From contig NZ_SHKK01000001.1 of assembly GCF_004217135.1 (NCBI RefSeq), positions 6,634,001 to 6,698,000 on the forward strand: 64,000 bases of DNA, written 5' to 3'. The number at the start of each line of letters is the position of its first letter. Position 1 is the stretch's first letter. This document shows positions 7,986 through 17,025 of this stretch, piece after piece. The notes beneath the pieces are model-generated. The model was not told the origin of the DNA. It made no database searches and worked only from the letters and a program-made list of their open reading frames with translations. Both the position numbers and the translations under genes were made by a program. Origin of the DNA: Micromonospora violae. GTDB lineage: Bacteria; Actinomycetota; Actinomycetes; Mycobacteriales; Micromonosporaceae.

Positions 7986-10529
7986 ATGGTTGATCGCACC
8001 CATCCGGTTCCGAGCGACGCGAGCGTGCGGCGGGCCCTCGGCCGGGCCGCGAACGGGCGAGCGCTGGACGTCGACGAGGCGACCGCGCTGTTGTCCGCCC
8101 GGGGTGCCGCGCTCGACGAGTTGCTCCGGGTGGCTGGTGGGATCCGCGACGCTGGCCTGCGGGACGCGGGTCGGCCGGGTGTGGTCACGTACTCCAAAAA
8201 GGTCTTCATCCCGCTGACCCGGCTCTGTCGGGATCGCTGCCACTACTGCACCTTCGCCACCGTGCCGCACCGGTTGCCGGCGCCGTTCCTGGACCGTGAC
8301 GAGGTGTTGGCCATCGCCCGGGCGGGTGCCGCGCAGGGTTGCAAGGAAGCGCTGTTCACCCTGGGTGACCGGCCGGAGGAGCGCTGGCCGGCGGCCCGGA
8401 CCTGGTTGGACGAACGCGGTTACGACTCGACCCTGGACTACCTGCGGGCCTGTGCGGTCGCGGTGTTGGAGGAGACGGGCCTGCTGCCGCACCTCAACCC
8501 GGGGGTGCTGTCCTGGTCGGAGCTGCAACGGCTCAAGCCGGTCGCGCCGAGCATGGGCATGATGTTGGAGACGACCGCGACCCGGCTGTGGTCCGAGCCG
8601 GGTGGCCCGCACTTCGGTTCACCGGACAAGGAGCCGGCGGTCCGGTTGCGGGTGCTCGACGACGCGGGTCGGGTCGGGGTGCCGTTCACCACGGGCATCC
8701 TGATCGGCATCGGGGAGACCCCGGCGGAGCGGGTGGACGCGCTTTTCGCGATCCGCCGGGCCCATCGGGAGTACGGCCACCTCCAGGAGGTGATCGTGCA
8801 GAACTTCCGCGCCAAGCCGGACACGGCGATGCGCGGCATGCCCGACGCGGAGTTGCACGACCTGGCCGCCACCGTGGCGGTGGCCCGGCTGCTGCTCGGC
8901 CCGAAGGCCCGGATCCAGGCCCCGCCGAATCTCATCGCCGGCGAGTACGACCTGTTGCTGCGTGCCGGCATCGACGACTGGGGCGGCGTCTCCCCGCTCA
9001 CCCCCGACCACGTCAACCCGGAGCGCCCCTGGCCGCAGATCGAGGAGTTGGCCCGGCACACCGAGTTGGCCGGGTTCACGCTGCGGGAGCGGTTGACGAT
9101 CTACCCCGAGTACGTGCGCGCGGGCGACCCGTGGCTCGACCCACGGCTACTGCCGCACGTCAGCGCCCTGGCCGACCCGGGGACGGGGATGGCGATCGAG
9201 TCGGCGGTGCCGCAGGGACGGCCGTGGCAGGAGCCGGAGGAGGTGTTCGGCGGGCGGGTCGACCTGCACGCCACCATCGACACCACCGGCCGCACCGACG
9301 ACCGGCGCGGCGACTTCGACAGCGTCTACGGCGACTGGTCGGAGGTTGCCGGCAAGGTCGCACCGGAGGCGACCGCGCGGCGGGTGGGCGTACCCCCGGC
9401 ACTGGCCGGAAGTGGCGCGGACGGTGACCTGGCCGCCGGATTGCGGCTCGCGGCCGACGACCCTGCGGCGCTGCTCGACCCCCGGCACACCGACGCTGCC
9501 CTGGCGCTGTTCGGCGCGGACGGGCCGGCGCTCGACGAGTTGTGCCGCCTCGCCGACGATGTGCGTCGCGCGGCGGTCGGCGACGACGTCACCTACGTGG
9601 TCAACCGCAACATCAACTTCACCAACGTCTGCTACGTGGGCTGCCGATTCTGCGCCTTCGCGCAGCGTGAGCGGGACGCCGACGCGTACCGGCTCTCCGT
9701 CGAGCAGGTGGCGGACCGTGCCGAGCAGGCGTGGGCGGCCGGTGCCAGCGAGGTGTGCCTGCAGGGCGGCATCGACCCGAAGATGCCGGTCACCGGGTAC
9801 GCCGACATCGTGCGCGCCATCAAGGCCCGGGTGCCCGAGATGCACGTGCACGCCTTCTCGCCCATGGAGATCGTCACGGCCGCCGCGAAGGCCGGCGTGC
9901 CGGTCCGGGAGTGGTTGATCCAGCTGCGGGAGGCCGGGCTGGACACCATCCCGGGCACCGCCGCGGAGATCCTCGACGACGACGTGCGCTGGGTGCTGAC
10001 CAAGGGCAAACTTCCGGCCGCCGCCTGGGTCGAGGTGGTCAGCACCGCGCACGAGCTGGGCATCCGGTCCAGCTCGACGATGATGTACGGCCACGTCGAC
10101 CATCCCGGGCAGTGGCTGGCGCACTTCCGGGTGCTGGCCGGGGTGCAGGACCGCACCGGCGGGTTCACCGAGTTCGTGGCACTGCCGTTCGTGCACACCA
10201 ACGCGCCGATCTATCTGGCGGGTATCGCCCGACCCGGTCCGACCTGGCGGGAGAACCGGGTGGTGCACGCCATGTCCCGGCTGCTGCTGCACGGCCGGAT
10301 CGACAACATCCAGTGCTCCTGGGTGAAGCTGGGTGACGAGGGCACGGTGGCGATGCTCCAGGGTGGCTGCAACGACCTGGGCGGCACGCTGATGGAGGAG
10401 ACCATTTCCCGGATGGCCGGCTCCGACAACGGGTCGGCGCGTACCGAGGAGCAGTTGCGGGCCATTGCGAAGGCCGCCGGTCGTCCGGCGCGCAAGCGGT
10501 CGACTGCGTACGGTCACGCCCGGCCCTGA
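7986..10529 (+). CDS. fbiC: FO synthase, bifunctional CofG-CofH
   Basis: Makes the deazaflavin FO from tyrosine and the riboflavin intermediate 5-amino-6-ribitylamino-uracil. The 847-residue protein fuses two radical SAM enzymes: CofG-like N-terminal half with CRDRCHYC (Cys81, 85, 88) and CofH-like C-terminal half with CYVGCRFC (Cys549, 553, 556). Both CX3CX2C sites that bind the 4Fe-4S cluster are intact. Length matches actinobacterial FbiC. With cofD and cofE nearby, most of F420 synthesis is in one 6-kb stretch. Leaderless start inferred from the hexamer at 7974. Confidence 0.96.
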   Translation: MVDRTHPVPSDASVRRALGRAANGRALDVDEATALLSARGAALDELLRVAGGIRDAGLRDAGRPGVVTYSKKVFIPLTRLCRDRCHYCTFATVPHRLPAPFLDRDEVLAIARAGAAQGCKEALFTLGDRPEERWPAARTWLDERGYDSTLDYLRACAVAVLEETGLLPHLNPGVLSWSELQRLKPVAPSMGMMLETTATRLWSEPGGPHFGSPDKEPAVRLRVLDDAGRVGVPFTTGILIGIGETPAERVDALFAIRRAHREYGHLQEVIVQNFRAKPDTAMRGMPDAELHDLAATVAVARLLLGPKARIQAPPNLIAGEYDLLLRAGIDDWGGVSPLTPDHVNPERPWPQIEELARHTELAGFTLRERLTIYPEYVRAGDPWLDPRLLPHVSALADPGTGMAIESAVPQGRPWQEPEEVFGGRVDLHATIDTTGRTDDRRGDFDSVYGDWSEVAGKVAPEATARRVGVPPALAGSGADGDLAAGLRLAADDPAALLDPRHTDAALALFGADGPALDELCRLADDVRRAAVGDDVTYVVNRNINFTNVCYVGCRFCAFAQRERDADAYRLSVEQVADRAEQAWAAGASEVCLQGGIDPKMPVTGYADIVRAIKARVPEMHVHAFSPMEIVTAAAKAGVPVREWLIQLREAGLDTIPGTAAEILDDDVRWVLTKGKLPAAAWVEVVSTAHELGIRSSSTMMYGHVDHPGQWLAHFRVLAGVQDRTGGFTEFVALPFVHTNAPIYLAGIARPGPTWRENRVVHAMSRLLLHGRIDNIQCSWVKLGDEGTVAMLQGGCNDLGGTLMEETISRMAGSDNGSARTEEQLRAIAKAAGRPARKRSTAYGHARP

Positions 10530-10542
10530 CGTCGACTCTGGA

Positions 10543-10740
10543 ACGATCGGCGTCTTCGTCAGTGAACGGCGGATCGAGGTGCGCGACGGCTCGTTCCACA
10601 GTGCGGTCCATCCCGATCTCCCGAGCGGGATCCATACCGTCTGGTGGGACGAAAATACGCCCGCCGGCACGGTTTCTGTCCATGGTGGAGCGATAGCGCA
10701 GTTCGCCTGGCCGAGCAGTGGTTTCGGGGCCGCTGGCTGA
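10543..10740 (+). CDS. Possible small protein with no standard start codon
   Basis: An open frame directly after fbiC codes for a plausible beta-rich sequence: IGVFVSERRIEVRDGSFH, later SGIHTVWWDENTPAGTVSV and ending IAQFAWPSSGFGAAG. It reads like protein, yet no ATG or GTG stands at its beginning; ACG 10543 (preceded by CTCTGGA) is where a start would fit, and the only upstream start is a TTG inside fbiC. It could be a decayed gene, use a rare start, or be chance. No family recognised. Confidence 0.3.
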   Translation, partial: TIGVFVSERRIEVRDGSFHSAVHPDLPSGIHTVWWDENTPAGTVSVHGGAIAQFAWPSSGFGAAG

Positions 10741-11053
10741 CCTGGGATCAGTGATTTGCCGCCGCGCCTGTCCACATTATGGACGGGGCGCGAGTGCTGT
10801 CTGCGGCTCGACGGGCGGTCTGCGCCGCGTCGCGTTAACCTGTCTCCCACCAAGATCAGCTATAGAAGTGGGGGTGTCTGGCGCCTTCCGGTCGGCGACT
10901 CGTCGGGGAAGCGCCACGGCAGAAAAGTTGGGCAACTCGCCGGAGAGGGCGTTACTCGGCCGGGGTCTGAATCGATAGGGCAGGTTGCGAGGCTGGACAG
11001 CCCAGGTGGCCGACCGGGGGTGTCGGGAGGGCGACTCCATTATCAAGTTTGGC
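10741..11053. other. Gene-free stretch upstream of the whiB promoter
   Basis: Moderate-GC non-coding DNA. Short open frames here have no ribosome sites or protein-like sequence. Nothing specific is recognised apart from the whiB promoter that begins at 11054. The length fits a long regulatory region for a developmental gene. Confidence 0.5.
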
Positions 11054-11083
11054 TTGACGGCGCACGCATTACACGCGTGTAAT
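11054..11083 (+). promoter_or_regulatory. whiB promoter with 16-bp palindromic operator
   Basis: TTGACG (11054-11059) and TGTAAT (11078-11083) are 18 bases apart, a good housekeeping-type promoter. The perfect palindrome ATTACACGCGTGTAAT (11068-11083) covers the spacer end and the -10 box, so a bound dimer would block polymerase. It resembles a BldD box (TNAC-half-site and GTNA-half-site) but the halves are one base further apart than the published consensus. The leader would be about 108 bases. Confidence 0.6.
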
Positions 11084-11197
11084 TTGAATGGGGTTGTTCG
11101 CACGGAACGCAACAAAACGGGACCGGACGGACAAGCACGCCTTTCGCGTGGGGGGTTGCAGCGGCGATGACGCCGGTGCGCGACAAGGAGGCATTTG

Positions 11198-11455
11198 ATG
11201 GACGGCCAGCTTGAGGTGGCCGACCTGCTCGGAAACGCGCCGGAGTGGCAGGAGCGGGCGTTGTGCTCGCAGACCGACCCCGAGGCGTTCTTTCCCGAGA
11301 AGGGCGGCTCGACCCGCGAGGCGAAGCGGATCTGCTCGCGCTGCGAGGTCAAGACCGAGTGCCTCGAATACGCTCTGGGTCACGACGAGCGGTTCGGCAT
11401 CTGGGGTGGGCTCTCCGAGCGGGAGCGGCGCAAGTTGAAGCGGCGCGCCGCCTGA
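11198..11455 (+). CDS. whiB: WhiB-family iron-sulfur regulator (WhiB/WhiB2 type)
   Basis: An 85-residue WhiB-like protein that needs a 4Fe-4S cluster to regulate sporulation septation and cell division together with sigma factors or WhiA. Cluster ligands Cys23, Cys46, Cys49 and Cys55 are present (CSRC in the middle), followed by the turn GIWGG at 67-71 and a basic KLKRR tail. Synteny next to F420 genes and the DUF3499 gene matches WhiB2/WhmD of mycobacteria and WhiB of Streptomyces. Start ATG 11198 follows a strong AAGGAGG at 11185-11191; an in-frame TTG one codon earlier is less likely. Confidence 0.95.
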   Translation: MDGQLEVADLLGNAPEWQERALCSQTDPEAFFPEKGGSTREAKRICSRCEVKTECLEYALGHDERFGIWGGLSERERRKLKRRAA

Positions 11456-11516
11456 GCGGTGTGAGGTCGAGGCGGTGGGGGCCGCCCGACTCACCGCTGT
11501 CGGCGCGGCGGTTGGT

Positions 11517-11966
11517 TCAGGCGAGCTCGTCCGGGTCCACCCCGAGAAGGTTCGCCACCTGTTCGATGATCACGTCATGTACGAGGTCGGCGAGGTCCTC
11601 ACGGTCCATCGCCCGGAACTCCAGGGGCCGTCGGTACAGCACGATCCGTGGCGGCACCTCCTGCCGGCCCGGGCGGCCGGGCAGCAGGCGGGCCAGCGGG
11701 ACCTCGCCGTCCTCCAGCACGTCGGAGTCGTAGACGTTCAGGTCGGGTGGCACGTCCTCGACCGCGAACTCGACGCCCGCCAACTCCTTGGCGAACCGAC
11801 GCTCCAGCGTCTCGACGGTGTCCAGGACCAGGTCGTCGAAGACCTCGGCCTTGGTCCGCGCCAGCGGCACGGTCGCCGGCACCAGCCGCCCGCGCAGGCC
11901 GCGCCCGTGCCGGTCGCGATGCGCACGCCGGCCGGAGCCGGGGCGGCGGTGTTCCGGGCTCGTCAT
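11517..11966 (-). CDS. Metallopeptidase-family (Zincin_1/DUF1025) protein, active site lost
   Basis: A 149-residue protein of the small zincin family that lies beside whiB in many actinomycetes. The segment RKTKAEVFDDLV-like to EFAVEDVP and the C-terminal helix align with the family, but where active members have H-E-V-A-H-H this one reads VIIEQVANLLG: the zinc-binding histidines and the catalytic glutamate are replaced by E, Q, N and L. It is therefore probably not a peptidase. Convergent with whiB. ATG 11966 is chosen; the frame is open upstream but lacks a better start. Role unknown; conservation beside whiB suggests a structural or regulatory job. Confidence 0.75.
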   Translation of the reverse strand: MTSPEHRRPGSGRRAHRDRHGRGLRGRLVPATVPLARTKAEVFDDLVLDTVETLERRFAKELAGVEFAVEDVPPDLNVYDSDVLEDGEVPLARLLPGRPGRQEVPPRIVLYRRPLEFRAMDREDLADLVHDVIIEQVANLLGVDPDELA

Positions 11967-12106
11967 GAGCCAAAGGGTAGCGCCCGTGCCGGGCTGGCCA
12001 GCGGCAGCGCCGCCACCGTGGCGCGGCGCGACCCGCACGGCTGACTGTGATCACCATGACGGGCGTGTCGCAACGCGAACCGATGCGCCGGACCCGGTAA
12101 TGGAGA

Positions 12107-12112
12107 TACCCT
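12107..12112 (+). promoter_or_regulatory. -10 hexamer TACCCT, leaderless DUF3499 gene
   Basis: TACCCT ends seven bases before the GTG at 12120, with no ribosome binding site between. Confidence 0.4.
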
Positions 12113-12119
12113 GCCGCAC

Positions 12120-12488
12120 GTGAGGTCACCACGGCGCTGCTCCCGTAACGGCTGCCCCCGGCAAGCGGTCGCCACATTGACCTATGTCTACAACGAGTCG
12201 ACAGCGGTGGTGGGGCCCCTGGCGGCGTTCGCCGAGCCGCACACGTACGACCTGTGCGAGCCGCACGCCCGCAGCCTGACCGCGCCGCGGGGCTGGGACG
12301 TCGTCCGGCACGAGGGCGAGTTCGAGCCGCCGCCGCCGACCACGGACGACCTGGTCGCGCTGGCCGAAGCGGTCCGTGAGGCCGCCCGCCCGGCCCCCCG
12401 CCCCCCGGAGCCGGACCAGCACCACCCCGACAACCCGCACCAGACCGGCCGCCGAGGCCACCTTCGGGTAATTCCGCCCAACCACTGA
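12120..12488 (+). CDS. DUF3499-family zinc-ribbon-like protein
   Basis: A 122-residue actinobacterial conserved protein (relatives next to whiB2 in mycobacteria and whiB in Streptomyces). The N-terminus has CSRNGCPRQAVATLTY and, about 40 residues on, YDLCEPHARSLTAPRGWDV; the C-x4-C and C-x2-H pairs could hold one zinc ion. The C-terminal third is Pro-rich and poorly conserved. GTG 12120 is preferred because of the adjacent -10 hexamer. No biochemical function is established for the family as far as I know. Confidence 0.8.
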   Translation: MRSPRRCSRNGCPRQAVATLTYVYNESTAVVGPLAAFAEPHTYDLCEPHARSLTAPRGWDVVRHEGEFEPPPPTTDDLVALAEAVREAARPAPRPPEPDQHHPDNPHQTGRRGHLRVIPPNH

Positions 12489-12510
12489 CCCCTGCCTGCC
12501 TTCGGGGTCA
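12486..12510 (+). terminator. Hairpin at the end of the DUF3499 gene
   Basis: TGACCCC (12486-12492) pairs with GGGGTCA (12504-12510) around an 11-base loop. The stop codon is part of the stem. No U tract follows. Confidence 0.4.
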
Positions 12511-12727
12511 CGGAACCCGGGACGGCGCGGACACCCGAGTTGATCAAGGCTCGGCGAGGGGCACCCACGCGTCTACCGCGGGTCTCATGCTGCCGGTTGT
12601 CATCGCGCGCTCCCCTGGGGGGTCACCTCAGGTCGGGAGCAGCCGTCCCTGACACTTGACCGTCCCCACATTCCTGCCGGCGCGCCTCCCCGTCGCGCCG
12701 GCCGACGATGAGCTCCTAGGAGTCGTC

Positions 12728-13912
12728 ATGCGTACTCCCCTCCGGCCCCTCTCCCGGCGTGGACTGCTCAGCGGCACTCTCGGTTCGGCCGCCCTGCTCA
12801 CCCTGGGCGGCAGCCTCACGGGCTGCGGCACCAAGGGCGCCCAACAGACCGAAGCTGGCTGCGTCAGCGAGGACCTCTCCGCCACCGAGAAGAAGCTCGC
12901 CTTCGCCAACTGGCCGCAGTACCTGGACGTGGACGACAAGGACGAGTCCAGGCGACCGAGCCTCGACGAGTTCATCGCGAAGACCGGCATCCAGGTGACC
13001 TACACCGAGGACATCAACGACAACAACGAGTTCTTCGGCAAGGTGCAGAACCAGCTCGCCGCCTGCCAGAGCACCGACCGGGACATCATCGTGCTGTCCG
13101 ACTGGATGGCGGCCCGGATGATCCGGCTCGGCTGGATTCAGAAGCTGGACCCGGCGAAGATCCCGAACGTGCAGGCCAACCTGCTCCCGTCGCTGCTCGA
13201 CCGTTCGTTCGACACCGAAAACCGGATCTCCATCCCGTGGCAGGCGGGCCTCGCGGGGTTGGCGTACAACGGCAACGTCACCAAGGAACTGCGGACTGTC
13301 GACGAACTGCTCACCCGCCCCGACCTCAAGGGCAGGGTGACCGCGCTCAGCGAGATGCGCGACACCATGGGCCTGCTGCTCGGGTCGAACGGGCACGACC
13401 CGGCGAACTTCACCGCCGCCCAGTTCGACGACGCCCTCCACAAGCTCAAGAGGGCCGTCGACTCCGGGCAGATCCGCCGGTTCACCGGCAACGACTACGC
13501 GCCCGACCTGGCCAAGGGCGACATCGCGGCGTGCATCGGCTGGTCCGGCGACGTCATCCAACTCGCCAACGAGGACGAGAAGGTGCGCTTCGTCGCTCCG
13601 GATTCCGGCGTGATGCTCTACAGCGACAACATGATGGTCCCCAACAAGGCCACCCACCGGGGCAACGCCGAAGCGTTGATCAACTACTACTACGAGCCGG
13701 CGGTCGCGGCGAAGCTCGCCGCGTACGTCAACTACATCTGCCCCGTCAACGGCGCCCAGGCCGAGATGGAGAAGATCGACCCCGAGCTGGCCACCAACCC
13801 GCTGATCTTCCCCGACGACGCGGTGCTGGCGAAGTCCACGGTGTTCATGACCCTGGACGAGAAGCAGGAGAAAGAGTACGAGGGCAAGTTCCAACAGGTC
13901 ATCGGGGCGTGA
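12728..13912 (+). CDS. Polyamine-type ABC transporter, substrate-binding lipoprotein
   Basis: A 394-residue extracytoplasmic binding protein of the PotD/PotF type. It has a twin-arginine-like signal (SRRGLLSG at 9-16) and the lipobox LTGC with Cys33, so it should be folded or exported and then anchored on the outer face of the membrane. The mature part contains the family patterns LAFANWPQYLDVDD and VPNKATHRGNAEALINYYY. The ligand is probably putrescine, spermidine or a similar cation, judged from family only. ATG 12728 has AGGAG at 12717. First gene of a four-gene operon ending at 16756. Confidence 0.9.
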   Translation: MRTPLRPLSRRGLLSGTLGSAALLTLGGSLTGCGTKGAQQTEAGCVSEDLSATEKKLAFANWPQYLDVDDKDESRRPSLDEFIAKTGIQVTYTEDINDNNEFFGKVQNQLAACQSTDRDIIVLSDWMAARMIRLGWIQKLDPAKIPNVQANLLPSLLDRSFDTENRISIPWQAGLAGLAYNGNVTKELRTVDELLTRPDLKGRVTALSEMRDTMGLLLGSNGHDPANFTAAQFDDALHKLKRAVDSGQIRRFTGNDYAPDLAKGDIAACIGWSGDVIQLANEDEKVRFVAPDSGVMLYSDNMMVPNKATHRGNAEALINYYYEPAVAAKLAAYVNYICPVNGAQAEMEKIDPELATNPLIFPDDAVLAKSTVFMTLDEKQEKEYEGKFQQVIGA

Positions 13913-15069
13913 CGAGGATGGTGCGCGAGACACCCGGCGGCGACCTGCGCCTGGCCAACCTCACCAAACGGTTCGGCGTCGTCACCGCGGTCGACGAGCT
14001 GAACCTGACCATCGAGCAGGGTTCGTTCTTCGCGCTGCTCGGCGCGTCCGGCTGCGGCAAGACCACCACGTTGCGGATGATCGCCGGCCTGGAGGAGCCG
14101 ACCAGCGGCCAGGTGCTGCTCGGCGACCGGGACATCACCCGGCTGCGACCGTACCGGCGACCGGTCAACACCGTCTTCCAGAGCTACGCGCTCTTCCCGC
14201 ACCTCAACGTCTTCGAGAACGTGGCCTTCGGGCTGCGCCGACGCGGCATCCGCTCGGTCGACGACGAGGTCACCCGGATGCTGTCGCTCGTGCAGCTCGA
14301 CGGCTACGGCAACCGCCGTCCCGCCCAGCTCTCCGGCGGTCAGCAGCAGCGGGTCGCACTGGCCCGCGCGCTGATCAACCGACCGCAGGTGCTGCTGCTC
14401 GACGAACCGCTGGGCGCTCTCGACCTCACGCTGCGCCGGCAGATGCAGATCGAGCTGAAGCGCATCCAGGCCGAGGTCGGCGTCACCTTCGTCCACGTCA
14501 CCCACGACCAGGAGGAGGCCATGACCATGGCCGACACCGTCGCGGTGATGAACGCCGGCCGGATCGAACAACTCGGCCCACCGGCCGACCTCTACGAACT
14601 GCCGTCCACCGCCTTCGTGGCGACCTTCCTCGGCCAGTCCAACCTGCTCGCCGGCGAGGCCACCGCCGTCGTCGGCGGCGACGTCGCGGTGACGGCGCAC
14701 GGCACCCGCTTCTCCGTGCCCGCCGGCCGGTCCCGGGCCGACCACGGCCCGGTCCACCTGGGGGTACGCCCGGAGAAGCTGATGCTGGTCGGCTCCGCCG
14801 ACCAGGTGCCCGCCGGGCATCAACACGTCGCCGGTGTGGTCACCGACGCCTCCTACGTGGGGGTCAGCACGCAGTACCTGCTGCGCACCGGCTGGGGTAC
14901 CGAGGTGTCGGTCTTCGCCGCCAACAGCGGATCGTCGACGCGGCTGGCGGTCGGCAGCGAGGCCGTCGCGTACTGGGATCCGCAGCACGCGTTCCTGCTG
15001 CCCCGCGACACCGTCGACAGTGACCGGACGTCGGCGGGGCGCGACGAACCGGTGGGTGTGTCGCGGTGA
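13909..15069 (+). CDS. potA: Polyamine-type ABC transporter, ATP-binding protein
   Basis: The 386-residue ATPase of the transporter. Walker A GASGCGKTT (45-53), signature LSGGQQQR (about 141-148), Walker B VLLLDEPLGAL and a C-terminal TOBE domain (about 290-375) are all present, the arrangement of PotA/MalK-type subunits. GTG 13909 overlaps the stop of the binding-protein gene; ATG 13918 is an alternative start. Its own stop overlaps the first permease gene, so the operon is translationally coupled. Confidence 0.93.
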   Translation: MTRMVRETPGGDLRLANLTKRFGVVTAVDELNLTIEQGSFFALLGASGCGKTTTLRMIAGLEEPTSGQVLLGDRDITRLRPYRRPVNTVFQSYALFPHLNVFENVAFGLRRRGIRSVDDEVTRMLSLVQLDGYGNRRPAQLSGGQQQRVALARALINRPQVLLLDEPLGALDLTLRRQMQIELKRIQAEVGVTFVHVTHDQEEAMTMADTVAVMNAGRIEQLGPPADLYELPSTAFVATFLGQSNLLAGEATAVVGGDVAVTAHGTRFSVPAGRSRADHGPVHLGVRPEKLMLVGSADQVPAGHQHVAGVVTDASYVGVSTQYLLRTGWGTEVSVFAANSGSSTRLAVGSEAVAYWDPQHAFLLPRDTVDSDRTSAGRDEPVGVSR

Positions 15070-15965
15070 CCCTCCGGGCTCCGAGCGGGCCGGCGCATCC
15101 GACACCGGCAGCCCGGTCCGGGGGGCGCCGGCTCCTGCCGTACCTCCTGTTGTTGCCCGGCGCGGCCTGGCTGTTGCTCTTCTTCGGTGTGCCGCTGGTG
15201 CAGTTGGCGGCGGCCAGCCTGTACGACCCCAGCGGTTCGCTCTCCACCGGGTACGCGATGACCTGGGCGTTCGGCAACTACCCGGACGTGGTGCAGGCGT
15301 ACTGGCCGCAGTTTCTGCGCTCGTTCGGCTATGCCGGATCGGCCCTGGTGCTGGCGCTGCTGCTGGGTTACCCGCTGGCCTACGCCATCGCGCAGCGGGC
15401 CGGCCGGTGGAAGAACCTGCTGCTGGTGTGCGTCGTCGCGCCGATGTTCACCAGCTTCCTGGTCCGCACGCTGGCCTGGAAGACGATCCTGTCGGACCAC
15501 GGCGCGCTGGTAGGTCTGCTGCGTGACGTGCACCTGCTCGGCCCGGACGGCCGGCTGCTGGCCACGCCGTTCGCGGTGGTGCTCGGCCTCACGTACAACT
15601 TCCTGCCGTTCCTGGTGCTGCCGCTGTACGTCAGCCTGGAGCGAATGGACCGCCGGGTGCTGGAGGCGGCAGCCGACCTGTACGCGAACCCGGTGCAGGT
15701 GTTCCGCCGGGTGACACTGCCGCTGTCCAGGCCCGGCCTGGTCGCCGGCACGCTGCTGTTCTTCATCCCGGCCAGCGGCGACTACATCAACGCGGAACTG
15801 CTCGGCACCCCGAACGAATACATGATCGGCAACGTGATCGACTCGGCGTTCCTGGTGCGACTGGACTACCCGCAGGGTGCCGCGCTGTCGTTCCTGCTGA
15901 TGGCGGCGATCCTCGCGGTGGTCTTCGGTTACCTGCGTCGGGCGGGGACGGAGGACGTGCTGTGA
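15066..15965 (+). CDS. potB: Polyamine-type ABC transporter permease 1
   Basis: A 299-residue inner-membrane permease with about six transmembrane helices. The cytoplasmic EAA loop reads EAAADLYANPVQVFRRVTLP, which docks on the ATPase. A basic, Ser/Pro-rich leader of about 25 residues precedes the first helix. GTG 15066 overlaps the potA stop by four bases and the last codon overlaps potC. Confidence 0.93.
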   Translation: MTLRAPSGPAHPTPAARSGGRRLLPYLLLLPGAAWLLLFFGVPLVQLAAASLYDPSGSLSTGYAMTWAFGNYPDVVQAYWPQFLRSFGYAGSALVLALLLGYPLAYAIAQRAGRWKNLLLVCVVAPMFTSFLVRTLAWKTILSDHGALVGLLRDVHLLGPDGRLLATPFAVVLGLTYNFLPFLVLPLYVSLERMDRRVLEAAADLYANPVQVFRRVTLPLSRPGLVAGTLLFFIPASGDYINAELLGTPNEYMIGNVIDSAFLVRLDYPQGAALSFLLMAAILAVVFGYLRRAGTEDVL

Positions 15966-16756
15966 GATTGTCCCGCTGGCTGGCGGACCGCTGGGTGATG
16001 ATCGTGGCGTTGCTGGTACTCGGCTACCTGGCGCTACCGGTCCTGGTGGTGGCCGCGCTGTCGTTCAACCGGCCGTCGAGCCGGCTGTCGTACGACTTCA
16101 ACGAGTTCACCCTCGACAACTGGCGGCAGCCGTGCGCCACCTCGGACATGTGCGCCGCCGTGGTCCGCAGCGTGCAGATCGGCTTCCTCGCCACCGTGGT
16201 CGCCACCGTGCTCGGCACCCTGATGGCGTTCGCGCTGGTCCGGCACCGCTTCCGCGGCCGGTCCGGGATCAACGTGCTGGTCTTCCTGCCGATGGCCGCC
16301 CCCGAGGTGGTGATGGGCACGTCGTTGCTGGCCCTGTTCGTGTCGGCGGGCGTACCGCAGGGATTCTGGACGATTGTGATCGCGCACGTGATGTTCTGCC
16401 TGTCGTTCGTGGTGGTCACCGTGAAGGCGCGGCTCGCCGGGATGGATCGGCGGCTGGAGGAGGCGGCCATGGACCTCTACGCCAGCGAGTGGCAGACCTT
16501 CCGGCGGATCACCCTGCCGCTGGTGTTCCCCGGCATCGTGGCCGCCGCGTTGCTGGCCTTCTCGTTGAGCTTCGACGACTTCATCATCACGAACTTCAAC
16601 GCCGGCACCACTGTCACGTTCCCGATGTACGTCTGGGGCGCTGCCCAGCGTGGCATCCCACCGCAGGTCAACGTGATCGGCACCGCGATGTTCGCGGTGG
16701 CGCTGCTGCTCGTCGGGCTCAGTTCGCTACGCGGCCGGTGGAGACGCCTGCGGTGA
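15962..16756 (+). CDS. potC: Polyamine-type ABC transporter permease 2
   Basis: A 264-residue partner permease. The EAA loop is EEAAMDLYASEWQTFRRIT, close to that of the first permease, and the end of the protein shows the FDDFIITNFNAG stretch characteristic of PotC. GTG 15962 overlaps the preceding stop. Last gene of the operon; 269 non-coding bases follow in which I see no clear signal. Confidence 0.93.
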   Translation: MRLSRWLADRWVMIVALLVLGYLALPVLVVAALSFNRPSSRLSYDFNEFTLDNWRQPCATSDMCAAVVRSVQIGFLATVVATVLGTLMAFALVRHRFRGRSGINVLVFLPMAAPEVVMGTSLLALFVSAGVPQGFWTIVIAHVMFCLSFVVVTVKARLAGMDRRLEEAAMDLYASEWQTFRRITLPLVFPGIVAAALLAFSLSFDDFIITNFNAGTTVTFPMYVWGAAQRGIPPQVNVIGTAMFAVALLLVGLSSLRGRWRRLR

Positions 16757-17025
16757 CTCGGCCCCGCTGACGGCATCGCGACAGATCCGTCGCCGCCGTG
16801 GAGTGTCGACTGTGCATCGGTGCGATGCGGGCGATCCGCGGCTTTTGGTGGTGCTGACACCTGCACGATCGGCCCTACCCCGCCGACCTGGCGGGCCGCC
16901 GTGTCTGTCGACTCGTCGCCCGCCAGCGCGCCCACCGCCCGTCCCCGTCGAGCGAAAGGCGCAGGTGACGAGCGCGACGGTGGATATTGCGCGCTGTGTT
17001 TGCGACGACACTCATCGCCGTGACG

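Noticed and set aside
9147..10853. Minus-strand open frame opposite the second half of fbiC
   Set aside because: Shadow of a strongly conserved gene; no start signal.
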